Positions 1 through 8,374 are shown, numbered from the stretch's first letter. The stretch is DNA of 47,984 nt from Candidatus Omnitrophota bacterium (GCA_029568995.1 JAKPYU010000788.1:1-47984), one strand, 5' to 3'. Made by a program: numbers and translations. The notes: generated by a model not told the origin, from the sequence alone.

Positions 1-150
1 CAGTAATTCTTCGAGCCGCCACGCGCGTTCCTCGAAAATCCACCGATTCGAGGGCCGCGATCCATCCCAGGAACTCTGCCGTGATGGATCTTCATCGTAC
101 TCCCGATACGCGGACCGGATGCGCTCCAGGTCCCTGGAGAATTGTGCCAT
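1..150 (-). CDS. N-terminal fragment of a probable SAM-dependent methyltransferase (cut by window edge)
   Basis: An open frame starts at an ATG (148-150) that shares one base with the stop of the upstream glycosyltransferase gene (TGATG), so the two are probably translationally coupled. A purine-rich GGGAAGAA lies just upstream as a plausible ribosome binding site. The 50 visible residues begin MAQFSRDLERIRSAYREYDE and continue with a polar stretch rich in Arg, Trp and Glu. From memory, this kind of start, a charged helix followed by an EER-containing helix, precedes the Rossmann fold in class I methyltransferases that sit beside glycosyltransferases in polysaccharide clusters. The catalytic part lies outside the window, so the function is a guess from N-terminal resemblance and context; the existence of a gene is better supported. 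Confidence 0.55.
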   Translation of the reverse strand, partial: MAQFSRDLERIRSAYREYDEDPSRQSSWDGSRPSNRWIFEERAWRLEELL

Positions 151-1304
151 CAGGTTTGTTCTTCCCTTCGGCTGTAGGTTGCCCGCGCGCGGCCCAGAAG
201 CGCCGATAGAACTCCTACTGCAAATCCCGCGTTGGCCACGCAAAATCCGGTCGGCGCTCCCAACGGCCCTGGCGCAAGGGTTGGGAAATACAATCCCACC
301 AATGCCCAGGCATACAGCGCCACCTGGACCAGGCAGGCCGAACGCAGCAGAACATTCTCCCAACCGAGAACGGAACCGAGCAGGACTCCCATCAGGAAAA
401 ACGGGGTCAGCCAGCGCAGGAACTTGTGCGACACCAGGCACCACCATAGCCAGGCATATTCCCGCAGTGGACATTCCCGCAGGCGTCGCCACGTGCCGAT
501 CCAGTTCCGGGAGGTCATGCGCACACGGGACCGGAATTCCGCGCGCGGCTGCACGAACATGAATTCCTCCACAACCGCATCTCCGCAATGGACCACACGC
601 TTTCCTTGTGTGACCACATCAATCGGCGTAATAAAATCGACATCATCCGTGGGCGATGGCAGCGGACGATAGATCTCCCGCCGCACAGCCATGCAGGCCC
701 CGCTGGCCACCGCCAGCATCCCGGCGTCGCTTGAATACCGACGAAGCAGGTACTCGAAGGTCCAATAGAATCCACGAGATCGCCCCAGCGAGGTTGATTC
801 CCGGTTCAGGAAAAAGAGTTCGCCTGTTGTGCAGCCGACTTCCGGGTCCGCGAAAGGCGCTGTGATATTCCGAAGAAAATCGCGGGTGAACCGGCTTTCG
901 GCGTCACTGAAAATGAGAATCTCGTTTTGCGCCGCTGCCGCCGCATCGTTGTGGACTGTCGCCCGGCCCCGGTTCTCCCGAAAGTCCAGGACCCGCACAT
1001 GCGGATCGTTCACCGCCTGCGCCCGTTCCACCGTCCGGTCTGTCGAACCGTCCGAGGCTATCAGGATCTCGACTTTCTCCGATGGGTAATCACTTGAGAG
1101 AATGTTCGCGATACGGGTTGCGACAGCCTCTTCCTCGTTGTACGCCGCAATAATTACGGACACACTCGGCGGCTCGGTCGATGCCCGCACCGGTCCCGCA
1201 TTCCGAGATCTCCCCAGCATTCTCAGAATCAGGGGATATCCCAGGTAGGTGTAAACAACAAGCGCCAGAGACAACAGAAATAAAGTCATGGATACAGCGA
1301 TCAA
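150..1304 (-). CDS. Family 2 glycosyltransferase with membrane anchor
   Basis: This is a 384-residue GT2 enzyme with a GT-A fold, expected to transfer a sugar from a nucleotide-sugar donor at the cytoplasmic face of the inner membrane. An N-terminal membrane helix (about residues 5-30) is followed by the family start SVSVIIAAYNEE (48-59), the donor-binding ASDGS (83-87) and a DXD-like SDAES (133-137). A GACMAVRR segment follows, then a basic RNWIGTWRRL motif similar to the QXXRW signature of processive enzymes. Two to three hydrophobic helices fill the last 100 residues. The start is TTG: AGGAAG lies seven bases before it, while the ATG five codons later has no clear Shine-Dalgarno. The gene is coupled to the partial gene downstream. 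The acceptor cannot be deduced. Confidence 0.9.
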   Translation of the reverse strand: MIAVSMTLFLLSLALVVYTYLGYPLILRMLGRSRNAGPVRASTEPPSVSVIIAAYNEEEAVATRIANILSSDYPSEKVEILIASDGSTDRTVERAQAVNDPHVRVLDFRENRGRATVHNDAAAAAQNEILIFSDAESRFTRDFLRNITAPFADPEVGCTTGELFFLNRESTSLGRSRGFYWTFEYLLRRYSSDAGMLAVASGACMAVRREIYRPLPSPTDDVDFITPIDVVTQGKRVVHCGDAVVEEFMFVQPRAEFRSRVRMTSRNWIGTWRRLRECPLREYAWLWWCLVSHKFLRWLTPFFLMGVLLGSVLGWENVLLRSACLVQVALYAWALVGLYFPTLAPGPLGAPTGFCVANAGFAVGVLSALLGRARATYSRREEQT

Positions 1305-1420
1305 TGCGATTCTTCCTGTTTGAACATCGCCGAAATCCTAACATGACCTTCCACACGATCCTACTCCAAACCCTCTTCATACGTCCCATCGGTCCTATTC
1401 GACTCATTCTTTCTCTCTTC

Positions 1421-1739
1421 AATCCGCAATCCCCACTCCGCACTCCGCACTCCCCAATCCCCAATCCGCAATCCGCACTCCGCAATCCCCAATCCGCAAT
1501 CCGCAATCCCCAATCCGCAATCCCCAATCCCCAATCCGCAATCCCCAATCCCCAATCCCCAATCCGCAATCCACAATCCCCAATCCCCAATCCGCAATCC
1601 ACAATCCCCAATCCGCAATCCCCAATCCCCAATCCGCAATCCGCACTCCGCAATCCCCAATCCCCAATCCGCAATCCACAATCCCCAATCCGCAATCCCC
1701 AATCCGCAATCCCCAATCCGCAATCCCCAATCCGCAATC
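1421..1739. repeat. Heptanucleotide tandem array (CAATCCS, about 45 units)
   Basis: Nearly the whole gap between the glycosyltransferase and recA is an array of the 7-bp unit CAATCC followed by C or G, with scattered CAATCCA and CACTCCG variants. Because 7 is not a multiple of 3 and the unit lacks stops, all frames stay open on both strands. This creates long spurious ORFs of Asn-Pro-Gln-Ser-Ala-Ile-Pro type on the plus strand and Gly-Leu-Arg-Ile-Ala-Asp-Trp type on the minus strand. Shorter runs of the same unit occur at 19472-19532 and 26707-26743. The rest of the 1305-1746 gap shows nothing recognisable. Confidence 0.95.
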
Positions 1740-1746
1740 GAATTGC

Positions 1747-2781
1747 TTACTCCTCCTCTTCCGCCACTTCGCGACTCGTCACCGTGGGCAGGCTGAGGGA
1801 TTCGCGGAGTTTGGCGGCGATTTCTTCGGCGATCTGGGGGTTCTCTTTCAGAAAAACCTTCGAGTTCTCCCGCCCCTGGCCCACACGAATGTCGCCATAG
1901 GTGTACCATGCGCCGCTCTTCGCCAGGACCTTGCCCTCCACGCCCAGATCGACCAGCTCGCCCATCCGCGAGATTCCTTCACCATAGACGATATCGAATT
2001 CCACCTCCTTGAACGGCGGAGAAACCTTGTTTTTCACTACGCGCACCCGTGTCCGGTTCCCGATAGACTCACCCTTCTCTTTGACCGCGCCGATTCGACG
2101 GATATCCAGCCGCACCGAAGAATAGAATTTCAGCGCACGACCGCCGGTGGTGGTTTCGGGATTTCCAAACATGACACCGATTTTCTCCCGGATCTGGTTG
2201 ATAAAGACCGCGCAGGTCATGGATTTCGAGAGCACTCCGGTCAGTTTCCGCAAAGCTTTCGACATGAGTCGGGCCTGCACACCCACGGAGGAATCGCCCA
2301 TCTCGCCCTCGATTTCCGACCGGGGGACCAGCGCCGCCACCGAGTCGATCACAATCACATCCAGCGCGCCGCTTCGGACCAGCATCTCCACAATATCCAG
2401 CGCCTGCTCGCCGGTATCCGGCTGGCTCACCAGCAGCTCGTCGATATTCACCCCCAATTTCCCCGCGTACTCGACGTCGATCGCATGTTCCGCATCAATG
2501 AACGCCGCCGCGCCGCCGAGCTTCTGGGTCTCGGCGATGAGGTGTAATGCCAGAGTGGTCTTGCCGGAAGACTCCGGTCCGAAAATCTCGATGACACGCC
2601 CCCGTGGGACGCCTCCCACTCCCAGGGCGCAATCCAGCGCAATCGATCCCGTCGGAATCACCGGGATTTTGCCACGGGGCGCTTCTCCCATCTTCATGAT
2701 GGAGCCTTTGCCAAACTGTTTCTCAATCTGCGAAATAGCACTGTCGATGGCCCGTTGTTTCTCTTTTCCGCTGAGTGTCAT
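1747..2781 (-). CDS. recA: RecA recombinase
   Basis: This is a full-length 344-residue RecA, the ATP-dependent strand-exchange protein of homologous recombination and co-protease of the SOS response. The start [20 protein letters not shown] and the [12 protein letters not shown] segment are typical. Walker A is GPESSGKT (68-75), Walker B is [15 protein letters not shown], and the DNA-binding loop region contains [19 protein letters not shown] followed by [17 protein letters not shown]. The C-terminus is acidic and ends in EEEE, as usual. No intein is present. GAGGGG lies about 8 bases before the ATG, and a well-formed sigma70 promoter lies 50-80 bases upstream (2832-2860). No CTGT-N8-ACAG or GAAC-N4-GTTC LexA box was seen, so SOS control is not evident. 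Confidence 0.99.
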   Translation of the reverse strand: MTLSGKEKQRAIDSAISQIEKQFGKGSIMKMGEAPRGKIPVIPTGSIALDCALGVGGVPRGRVIEIFGPESSGKTTLALHLIAETQKLGGAAAFIDAEHAIDVEYAGKLGVNIDELLVSQPDTGEQALDIVEMLVRSGALDVIVIDSVAALVPRSEIEGEMGDSSVGVQARLMSKALRKLTGVLSKSMTCAVFINQIREKIGVMFGNPETTTGGRALKFYSSVRLDIRRIGAVKEKGESIGNRTRVRVVKNKVSPPFKEVEFDIVYGEGISRMGELVDLGVEGKVLAKSGAWYTYGDIRVGQGRENSKVFLKENPQIAEEIAAKLRESLSLPTVTSREVAEEEE

Positions 2782-2831
2782 GGGTCCCCTCGTGTTCCGG
2801 CGGATCTCCCGCCAAATCTGGACTTCACGCG

Positions 2832-2860
2832 ATGATAAACATTTGAGCAGTAAACGTCAA
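2832..2860 (-). promoter_or_regulatory. Sigma70-type promoter of recA
   Basis: On the minus strand, TTGACG (2860-2855) and TATCAT (2837-2832) are separated by exactly 17 bases. This predicts a transcription start near 2825 and a leader of about 45 bases before the recA ATG. The match is five of six at -35 and four to five of six at -10, and it points at the gene. Confidence 0.6.
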
Positions 2861-3135
2861 GCCCCCGTAGCACCCAATCGAATGAAAATGACAGATTTTG
2901 TTGAATTTCGAATCAGGGGGGATTGAAAGACACCGAAACTTGTGCTATAGGTCTTGGTGTATTGTGGTATTCTTGTCATTTTTTGTGGCTGAAGGAGCCT
3001 GGACCGAGTCTGTGCGGTCAAAGTGAGCTATTGACACGGGGGAATAAGCGGGATGGTGGGAAATACAGACAAAGCAGGTAGGATAGATGCGCAACTTTCT
3101 CTCCTTCATTTTTTCGTTGTTTGCTCGCCGCCGTC

Positions 3136-3276
3136 AAAAACAGCGATACATATTGCCCCAGCGGAATAGACCTGTCGGGTGGGAATTGCCGACCACTTCC
3201 CGCGAGCGACGCATTTACTCCCCGCTGGAACGCTGAAACAGGCGACCCCCTGTGGGAAGTCGCCTGCTGTTTTTGT
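3136..3276 (+). ncRNA. Candidate structured RNA between recA and dnaA, unknown class
   Basis: The plus strand here can form nested helices: CAGCG (3141-3145) with CGCTG (3231-3235), and inside it CCAGCGG (3158-3164) with CCGCTGG (3222-3228), with an inner GTCGG/CCGAC helix (3174-3178 with 3189-3193). A strong terminator-like hairpin follows at 3239-3266 with a T-run. The region contains no convincing ORF with a ribosome binding site. Motifs of SRP RNA, RNase P and tmRNA are absent. A rod of this size would suit a 6S-like RNA, but that is speculation. No strong promoter was identified upstream, although TTGACA occurs at 3031-3036. The remaining part of the 2782-3335 gap (about 550 bp) shows only the recA promoter. 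Confidence 0.3.
3236..3276 (+). terminator. Intrinsic terminator hairpin
   Basis: CAGGCGAC (3239-3246) pairs perfectly with GTCGCCTG (3259-3266) around a 12-base loop that can itself pair CCC with GGG, followed by CTGTTTTTG. The T-run is on the plus-strand side only, so it would end plus-strand transcription coming from 2.8-3.2 kb, where no protein gene is seen. It lies about 70 bases past the dnaA stop on the opposite strand. Confidence 0.6.
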
Positions 3277-3335
3277 CGATGGGTGATTGAATCCGACACA
3301 TCTTTGTCGGAACATATCTTACCGTGTGTCTTTCC

Positions 3336-4715
3336 TCACTGGAACGCATCCAGAAATCCCTGAATAAACGTTTTGAATTCCGGTTCTTCCTTCATCTGCT
3401 TCTCAATTTTCCGGCAGGCGAACAGGACCGTTGTATGATCCTTGTTGCCGAAGAACACGCCGATCTCCGGCAGGGAGTGCGCAGTCAATACCCGTGACAG
3501 GTACATGGCGATCTGACGGGGGACGACAATTGACCGGGACCGACTGCGTCCCCGAATGTCCGATGCCTTTACCCGAAAATGCTCCGCCACGTGCTTCTGG
3601 ATCTTGTCGATGGAGATTTCCCGATCCTGCCGGTTGTAGAGGTCTCCGAGAATCTGCCGTGCGATTTCAGGGGTGATTTTCGTCCCGCTGAATTTGGCGT
3701 GCGCGCCGAGGCGAATCAGGGCGGATTCCAGTTCGCGAATCGAGCTGGTGATTCCTCCGGCGACAAGTTCCAGGACTTCGCCCGGCAGCTGGATATTTTC
3801 TTTTTCCGCCTTCCGGCTCAGAATCGCCAGGCGGGTTTCATAGTCCGGTGAGGAGATCTCGGTGATCAGGCCCCATTCGAACCGGGATCGAAGACGTTCC
3901 TCCAGTTTTTGAATGTCCCTGGGCGGCTTGTCGCTGGAGATGACAATCTGCTTGTGATTGTTATGCAGCTCGTTAAATGTGTGGAAAAACTCTTCCTGGG
4001 TTCCCTCTTTGCCCGCCAGAAAATGGATGTCGTCAATCAGCAAAACATCCACTCCCCGAAAACGGGCCTGGAACTGGTATCGCTCGTTTCGCTTAATGGA
4101 CTCGACATACTCCGTGAGAAAACGGTTCGCCGAGATGTATATGAACCGCAGATTCGAGTGATATTCGGCGATGTAGTGCCCCATCGCCTGCATCAGGTGA
4201 GTTTTTCCAAGCCCCACCCCACCGTAAATGAACAGCGGATTGTACGAGTCCGACGGTGCCCGCGCCACGGAAAGAGCGGCGGCGTGGGCCACCTTGTTGT
4301 CCATCCCGACCACGAAGTTCTCAAACCGGTAGTTTCCGTGCAACACCTGGTAAGAGGAGATCGGAGGAAGATCCTCGCCCTCTTCCGTGCCATTGTCGGA
4401 AATCGGTGTCGCTTTCACGGGTTCCTGAACCGGAACCATGTGATTCTCAACCGGAATCAACTGTACCTGGATGTCCTGCCCCAAAACCCGCCCGAAAGCG
4501 AGGTTCAACAGGGGACCGTACGACCGCTCGATCCAGCCTTTCCGAAAACTGCCCGGTACTTCCAGCTGCACCGTCTCCTCATCGCACGATACCACGCGAA
4601 CTCCCTCAAACCAGGTATCGAATTCGTCCTGTAAAACCTGCTCCGATAGAATGTGACAGACCTGCTCCCAAGTATCCTTGGGCATTTCTCTCGTGACAAT
4701 TGAACTTGGTTTCAT
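3336..4715 (-). CDS. dnaA: Chromosomal replication initiator DnaA
   Basis: This is the 459-residue AAA+ initiator that binds DnaA boxes in oriC, opens the duplex and loads the helicase. Domain I covers about residues 8-90 (WEQVCHILSEQV, FDTWFEGVRVVS), a short linker follows, and the AAA+ core carries Walker A GGVGLGKTHL near 163-172 and Walker B VLLIDDIHFLAGKE near 220. The C-terminal domain IV contains DIRGRSRSRSIVVPRQIAMY and the DNA-binding DHTTV signature near 425. The chosen ATG at 4715 has GGGAG about 12 bases upstream; an in-frame TTG 24 bases earlier (4739) is the alternative. The gene points away from a region with DnaA boxes and AT-rich DNA, the classical dnaA-oriC arrangement. dnaN is not adjacent; recA is downstream instead. 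Confidence 0.98.
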   Translation of the reverse strand: MKPSSIVTREMPKDTWEQVCHILSEQVLQDEFDTWFEGVRVVSCDEETVQLEVPGSFRKGWIERSYGPLLNLAFGRVLGQDIQVQLIPVENHMVPVQEPVKATPISDNGTEEGEDLPPISSYQVLHGNYRFENFVVGMDNKVAHAAALSVARAPSDSYNPLFIYGGVGLGKTHLMQAMGHYIAEYHSNLRFIYISANRFLTEYVESIKRNERYQFQARFRGVDVLLIDDIHFLAGKEGTQEEFFHTFNELHNNHKQIVISSDKPPRDIQKLEERLRSRFEWGLITEISSPDYETRLAILSRKAEKENIQLPGEVLELVAGGITSSIRELESALIRLGAHAKFSGTKITPEIARQILGDLYNRQDREISIDKIQKHVAEHFRVKASDIRGRSRSRSIVVPRQIAMYLSRVLTAHSLPEIGVFFGNKDHTTVLFACRKIEKQMKEEPEFKTFIQGFLDAFQ

Positions 4716-4775
4716 TCCCGTTTGTCTCCCGCCGCGCAAATAAAGCCTTCTTGCCCGATCTCACTTCCGTTCTTT

Positions 4776-4791
4776 GATGCAGACCTGCATC
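4776..4791. promoter_or_regulatory. Inverted repeat upstream of dnaA
   Basis: GATGCAG and CTGCATC form a perfect 7-bp dyad separated by two bases, about 60 bases before the dnaA start. Its symmetry and position would suit an operator of the dnaA promoter, but no promoter boxes are clear around it and no known regulator is assigned. Confidence 0.3.
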
Positions 4792-5054
4792 GCCGATCCT
4801 GATTCGCCGTGGATTACGGTTTCCCGTTATCCGGACATTGACTGATTTCCTTCCACGGATGAGAAGGGATAAGGAAAGGGGATTTCAATCCGAACAGCAA
4901 GCGTCCCTTCCCCCGTGGAGAGATAAAAAGATGACGCCACGTCTTTCTCCTTCCCGACCCGAACATGAAAATGAGAGAGATCTTCTCTCAGATTCAGATC
5001 CCGGTCCTGCGACAAAAACGGTGTGTCACGAGTGGCAACATCAACGGCAAACAG

Positions 5055-5063
5055 TTATACACA
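5055..5063 (+). promoter_or_regulatory. DnaA box TTATACACA
   Basis: It matches the TTATNCACA consensus and faces a second box 15 bases away (5079-5087, opposite strand). Together they form the core of the candidate origin. Confidence 0.6.
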
Positions 5064-5078
5064 GGTTTCTCACAACCT

Positions 5079-5087
5079 TGTGAATAA
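5079..5087 (-). promoter_or_regulatory. DnaA box TTATTCACA
   Basis: Read on the minus strand it matches TTATNCACA. It lies in inverted orientation to the box at 5055-5063, as often found in oriC. Confidence 0.6.
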
Positions 5088-5324
5088 AGTCGTAAGGTCG
5101 GATAGCGCCATAATGAATACCAGAGGATGATGAACCGCGCAACCGTTTGTCAAGCATTTTTTTTCGATTGATCGCTCTCTTTCCCGTAACCCGCTAAGAC
5201 CAGACCTTTTAGGACTATCAACTATTTATTCATACGTATATCTCACAGTGGGTGAACCGCCCTGTTTTTTGTCTGCTCCTTCCATCCTAATTTGTTGCTT
5301 CATCGGTATTTAAGGAGGTTCAAA

Positions 5325-5495
5325 ATGGGATTTGCCCAGAAAATGAAGGTTTTGTGCAAGAGGTCGGAAAAGAGGCCGGGTGAGGTGGAAGCAGCGGACG
5401 AAGTGCGTGGGGTGGGTGAAGTGAACGAAGCGCAGAGAACAAAAAACAAGAAAGCATTTTTCATGCCCGATACCGTTTTCAGAGTCTGTGCATAA
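5325..5495 (+). CDS. Small basic hypothetical protein coupled to the downstream membrane protein
   Basis: A 56-residue frame begins at an ATG preceded by an excellent Shine-Dalgarno (AAGGAGG, 5312-5318). Its TAA shares its last base with the ATG of the 959-residue membrane protein (TAATG). These two features make translation likely despite the short length. The product starts MGFAQKMKVLCKRSEKRPGE, is rich in Lys, Arg and Glu, has two Cys and no obvious membrane helix or signal peptide. No family is recognised. It may mainly serve as a leader that couples translation to the next gene, or be a small protein of its own. Confidence 0.5.
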   Translation: MGFAQKMKVLCKRSEKRPGEVEAADEVRGVGEVNEAQRTKNKKAFFMPDTVFRVCA

Positions 5496-8374
5496 TGGTA
5501 ACGTGTCGTTCAATCATGCAACCGAAAATGTTTGATGGTTATCCACAGGGGAAGACCAGCCGTCATATCCTGACGGCGGCGTTGTTCATCCTCCTGGGGA
5601 TGTTGCTGTTGCGTCTGGCCGGTCGGTCCTGGGCACCCGTATGGCTTCCCCTGGAGACCTACCGTGTGCTCGTTCCCGCGACCCTGCTGGTTGTTGTAGG
5701 GAGGCTATTGGCAACCGATCACTTGCAGATATCTCGAACATTCTCGAACCGAGCACTGTTCGCTGTTGTGTTTGCGGTAAGCCTCCTGTTCTTTCAGCCG
5801 CATATCGACTCCGATGGCGATTATTTCTATGGGTATCTTCGATCCCTCTTGTGGGATGGAGATCTGAACCTATCGAATGAAGCCGCATGGTATTCCACCG
5901 GCTGGATGCATCTCAACCGGGGATATGAGCAGGTCAATCCGACAACCGGATATGTTTACAGTGGCGCAACCATCGGTGCGGCGTTGTTCTGGTTTCCGTT
6001 CATCATTGTTGCACATCCGGTGGCTCTTCTGCTTCAGGCGGTCGGGTATCCCGTTGCGGCGGATGGTTATGACCTTGTGTATCGCCTCGCCGTGAGCCTG
6101 GGAACGTGGACCTACATGGTTGCGGGATTGTGGCTTTGTGTTCGTCTGATGCAAACCTGGTTTCCCCCTGCGGTCGCTCTTGTCGCGGTCTTGGGGATGT
6201 ATCTCGCCAGTCCGCAGCTCTGCTATGGATTTCATTCCGGTTCCTTTTCCCATGGAATCTCGTTCTTCCTGATGACAGTTTTCTTCTATCTCTGGGTACG
6301 GAGACGAAAGAACTCCCAGATCCGGGATGCCGCTCTCCTGGGATCGGTCCTGGGATTGGCCTGCCTGGTTCGACCGCAGAATGCGCTGTGGTTGGCGATT
6401 CCTGTCCTGGACGGTGTTCTTCGAAACGGGATTTCGCAGGACTGGAAGCGTAAGGTTCCGCATCTGTTCGCATTCGGTGTTTTTCTGGTTCTGGCGTTTC
6501 TTCCGCAACTGGTGTTGTGGGAAGTGGAACGCGGAGGGATTTTTTCGTTTCCGCAGGGATCGAAGTTCGTGGACCCGGAGCGCTGGGGACAGCTGCGCGT
6601 TCTGTTCGATCCGTTGCACGGTCTGTTCATCTGGCATCCGCTGCATCTGGTGGCGCTGATCGGCCTGATCGGATTCATGCGCAAAGAACGAGCATTGGGC
6701 GCGTTGTTTCTCCTGGGGATTCTCCTTCAGATCTGGATCAACGGATCGGTGGAGGCCTGGCACGCGGGTGGGGCATTCGGGCAGCGGCGATTTGAGAGCG
6801 CGTTGCCCCTCTTCATGGTCGGACTGGCGTTTCTTGTGCAATGGACCTGTGTGGAACGTCCCCTGTGGGCTTTGACGGTTACCGCCCTCTCCTGTGCGGT
6901 TGTCTGGAATTTCCTGTTGTTGGCGCAGGTGCTGGAGGGGCCTCTGTATTACAGCCAGGGGATCGATTTCGGCACGATCTGGTCTCAGCAGAGTTCGGTC
7001 GCCCCGGAGCGCCTGGAGATCTGGGTGAGTCGTTCCCCCCTGGTGCGATGGATGGTGCTCGGCATTGGCGAAGGACGTTTGGATTATGTGCTCGCATGGC
7101 TGACGCTGGCGGCCATGATCACTCTGTTGTTTCTGCTCACGCGCCGGTTTGCGCCTGCGCTCCTGGCTCTCTTGCTGCAAAGGAAAAGAACCGCCTGGAT
7201 TCTCGCGTGCGTGATCCCGCTATTCTTGACAGCTGTAATTCTATTTACGGATGCCGCTGCGTCACGTGTTCCGGTTGCCATGCTCATTCATGAAGGAGGC
7301 CTTGTCACACGTGAGATGGCTTTGCGCTCGCCGGAGAAGTACCAGGGAGGCTGTGCCTCCTTTCGGCTGGGACCCGGTGAAAGCGTGCCGTTCCCGCTCA
7401 ATCCCCCGGTGAATGCCAGGACCCTGATGCTGGTCGGGGGGCAATCGGTGGACAGTGTACCGTGCGATCAGCCGCTCTTGCGGATCGGAACGGGTTCATC
7501 GGAGATTGACATTCCGGCGCGGTCGTTCCCGCCGCAGATTCCCGCCTCGGTTTCTCTTTCACACCCACCGTCAACCGCGTCCGTGGTTCGGACCTCATTC
7601 CCCGGATGGGGAGGCATTTCACCTCAATACTCATACGCCTGCCGGATTCCTCTTGGCGCATCCCAGACCCTGACCGAACTCCGTTTCCAAAACCTGTCCG
7701 ATCGGGTGACGCTCGCCATTGATGGCATTGCATTTCTGCCCGGGTTATCGCAGGAATCAGAGAGCGCTGCTTTGCGCATCCCCGGTCCGCAGGAACAGAC
7801 ATCTGTTTCCATCCGGGAACTTGCCAATGCGGACTATCGCCACAATCCGTTCAGCGTACACGACCGATCTGCCCTCAATTTCTATCCTCTTTTGAGCGGC
7901 GGAGTTTATGAGAGCGGGGGTGTCTGTTTCCGGATTGCTCCGAGTGTGGATGAGACGGAACGCTGGTCCGTTCTGGGAATCGTGCATAAGACCGACACAT
8001 TTACCTTGCCGGTCGTCTCGGCTCGGTACGACGGCATCTCACTGGCATGGGCCGCGTGGGGAACCTGCAAGCGCGGCGGTTACCGAATGCCATCCGAACA
8101 GGTGGCGATTGTGCACCTGGAGTATGCCGACGGGCAGCAGGAGGAACAGGAAGTCCGGAGTCACCGCGATATCTTCGACTGGCGGGACCGATTTGTTCCT
8201 CACGACAGACTGGTATACGAGGAAGCGCTGTATCAGAAAATCTGTCGGACCGATTTCCCACTGACCCGACCGGACGTTCCACTCAAGGCCATTCATATCG
8301 AGGCCTGTTGGACAACGGATGGAATCGGGTTGGCGTTGTTTGCTGTCACCGCGTGGCGCAATCCTGGTGATTGA
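5495..8374 (+). CDS. Large polytopic membrane protein, GT-C glycosyltransferase-like
   Basis: The 959-residue product has about a dozen hydrophobic helices between residues 25 and 590, then a soluble, probably extracytoplasmic domain of about 360 residues with beta-rich character (for example SLSHPPSTASVVRTSF and FRIAPSVDETERW). An acidic HIDSDGDYFYGYL segment sits in the first large loop, where GT-C enzymes carry their catalytic Asp; GT-C enzymes use polyprenyl-phosphate sugars outside the membrane. The length and helix pattern fit that superfamily, but no precise family is recognised, so donor and acceptor are unknown. The start overlaps the small ORF stop by one base. A perfect DnaA box lies at codons 15-18, so its 5' end may be part of the origin. 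Confidence 0.75.
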   Translation: MVTCRSIMQPKMFDGYPQGKTSRHILTAALFILLGMLLLRLAGRSWAPVWLPLETYRVLVPATLLVVVGRLLATDHLQISRTFSNRALFAVVFAVSLLFFQPHIDSDGDYFYGYLRSLLWDGDLNLSNEAAWYSTGWMHLNRGYEQVNPTTGYVYSGATIGAALFWFPFIIVAHPVALLLQAVGYPVAADGYDLVYRLAVSLGTWTYMVAGLWLCVRLMQTWFPPAVALVAVLGMYLASPQLCYGFHSGSFSHGISFFLMTVFFYLWVRRRKNSQIRDAALLGSVLGLACLVRPQNALWLAIPVLDGVLRNGISQDWKRKVPHLFAFGVFLVLAFLPQLVLWEVERGGIFSFPQGSKFVDPERWGQLRVLFDPLHGLFIWHPLHLVALIGLIGFMRKERALGALFLLGILLQIWINGSVEAWHAGGAFGQRRFESALPLFMVGLAFLVQWTCVERPLWALTVTALSCAVVWNFLLLAQVLEGPLYYSQGIDFGTIWSQQSSVAPERLEIWVSRSPLVRWMVLGIGEGRLDYVLAWLTLAAMITLLFLLTRRFAPALLALLLQRKRTAWILACVIPLFLTAVILFTDAAASRVPVAMLIHEGGLVTREMALRSPEKYQGGCASFRLGPGESVPFPLNPPVNARTLMLVGGQSVDSVPCDQPLLRIGTGSSEIDIPARSFPPQIPASVSLSHPPSTASVVRTSFPGWGGISPQYSYACRIPLGASQTLTELRFQNLSDRVTLAIDGIAFLPGLSQESESAALRIPGPQEQTSVSIRELANADYRHNPFSVHDRSALNFYPLLSGGVYESGGVCFRIAPSVDETERWSVLGIVHKTDTFTLPVVSARYDGISLAWAAWGTCKRGGYRMPSEQVAIVHLEYADGQQEEQEVRSHRDIFDWRDRFVPHDRLVYEEALYQKICRTDFPLTRPDVPLKAIHIEACWTTDGIGLALFAVTAWRNPGD
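5539..5547 (+). promoter_or_regulatory. Perfect DnaA box TTATCCACA inside a coding sequence
   Basis: This is the consensus high-affinity DnaA box. It lies 44 bases inside the membrane-protein gene and about 450 bases from the box pair upstream of dnaA. It may be an outlying origin box or a DnaA-controlled site for the divergent operon. Confidence 0.55.

Larger units (their letters stand above)
4980..5300. other. oriC: Candidate replication origin (oriC) upstream of dnaA
   Basis: The roughly 600-bp gap between dnaA and the divergent gene holds two near-perfect DnaA boxes facing each other: TTATACACA at 5055-5063 and TTATTCACA on the minus strand at 5079-5087. It also has T-rich and AT-rich stretches at 5155-5172 and 5205-5255 that could serve as the unwinding element. 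A perfect box, TTATCCACA, lies at 5539-5547 inside the start of the next gene. Position next to dnaA, box density and divergent transcription all support an origin. A GC-skew switch could not be computed here. Confidence 0.6.

Noticed and set aside
1421-1739. CRISPR-like array
   Set aside because: Units are 7 bp without unique spacers, so it is a simple tandem repeat.
1090-1909. Long ORFs on both strands across the heptamer array
   Set aside because: They exist only because the 7-bp unit lacks stops in all frames; they have repetitive low-complexity products and extend into recA and the glycosyltransferase gene.
3121-3363. 80-residue plus-strand ORF between recA and dnaA
   Set aside because: No ribosome binding site, it crosses the terminator hairpin and runs into the 3' end of dnaA; composition is unlike a protein gene.
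5870-7180. 436-residue minus-strand ORF inside the 959-residue membrane protein gene
   Set aside because: It is antisense to a clearly coding frame, rich in Arg/Gln/His in the typical shadow composition, and has no recognisable domain.
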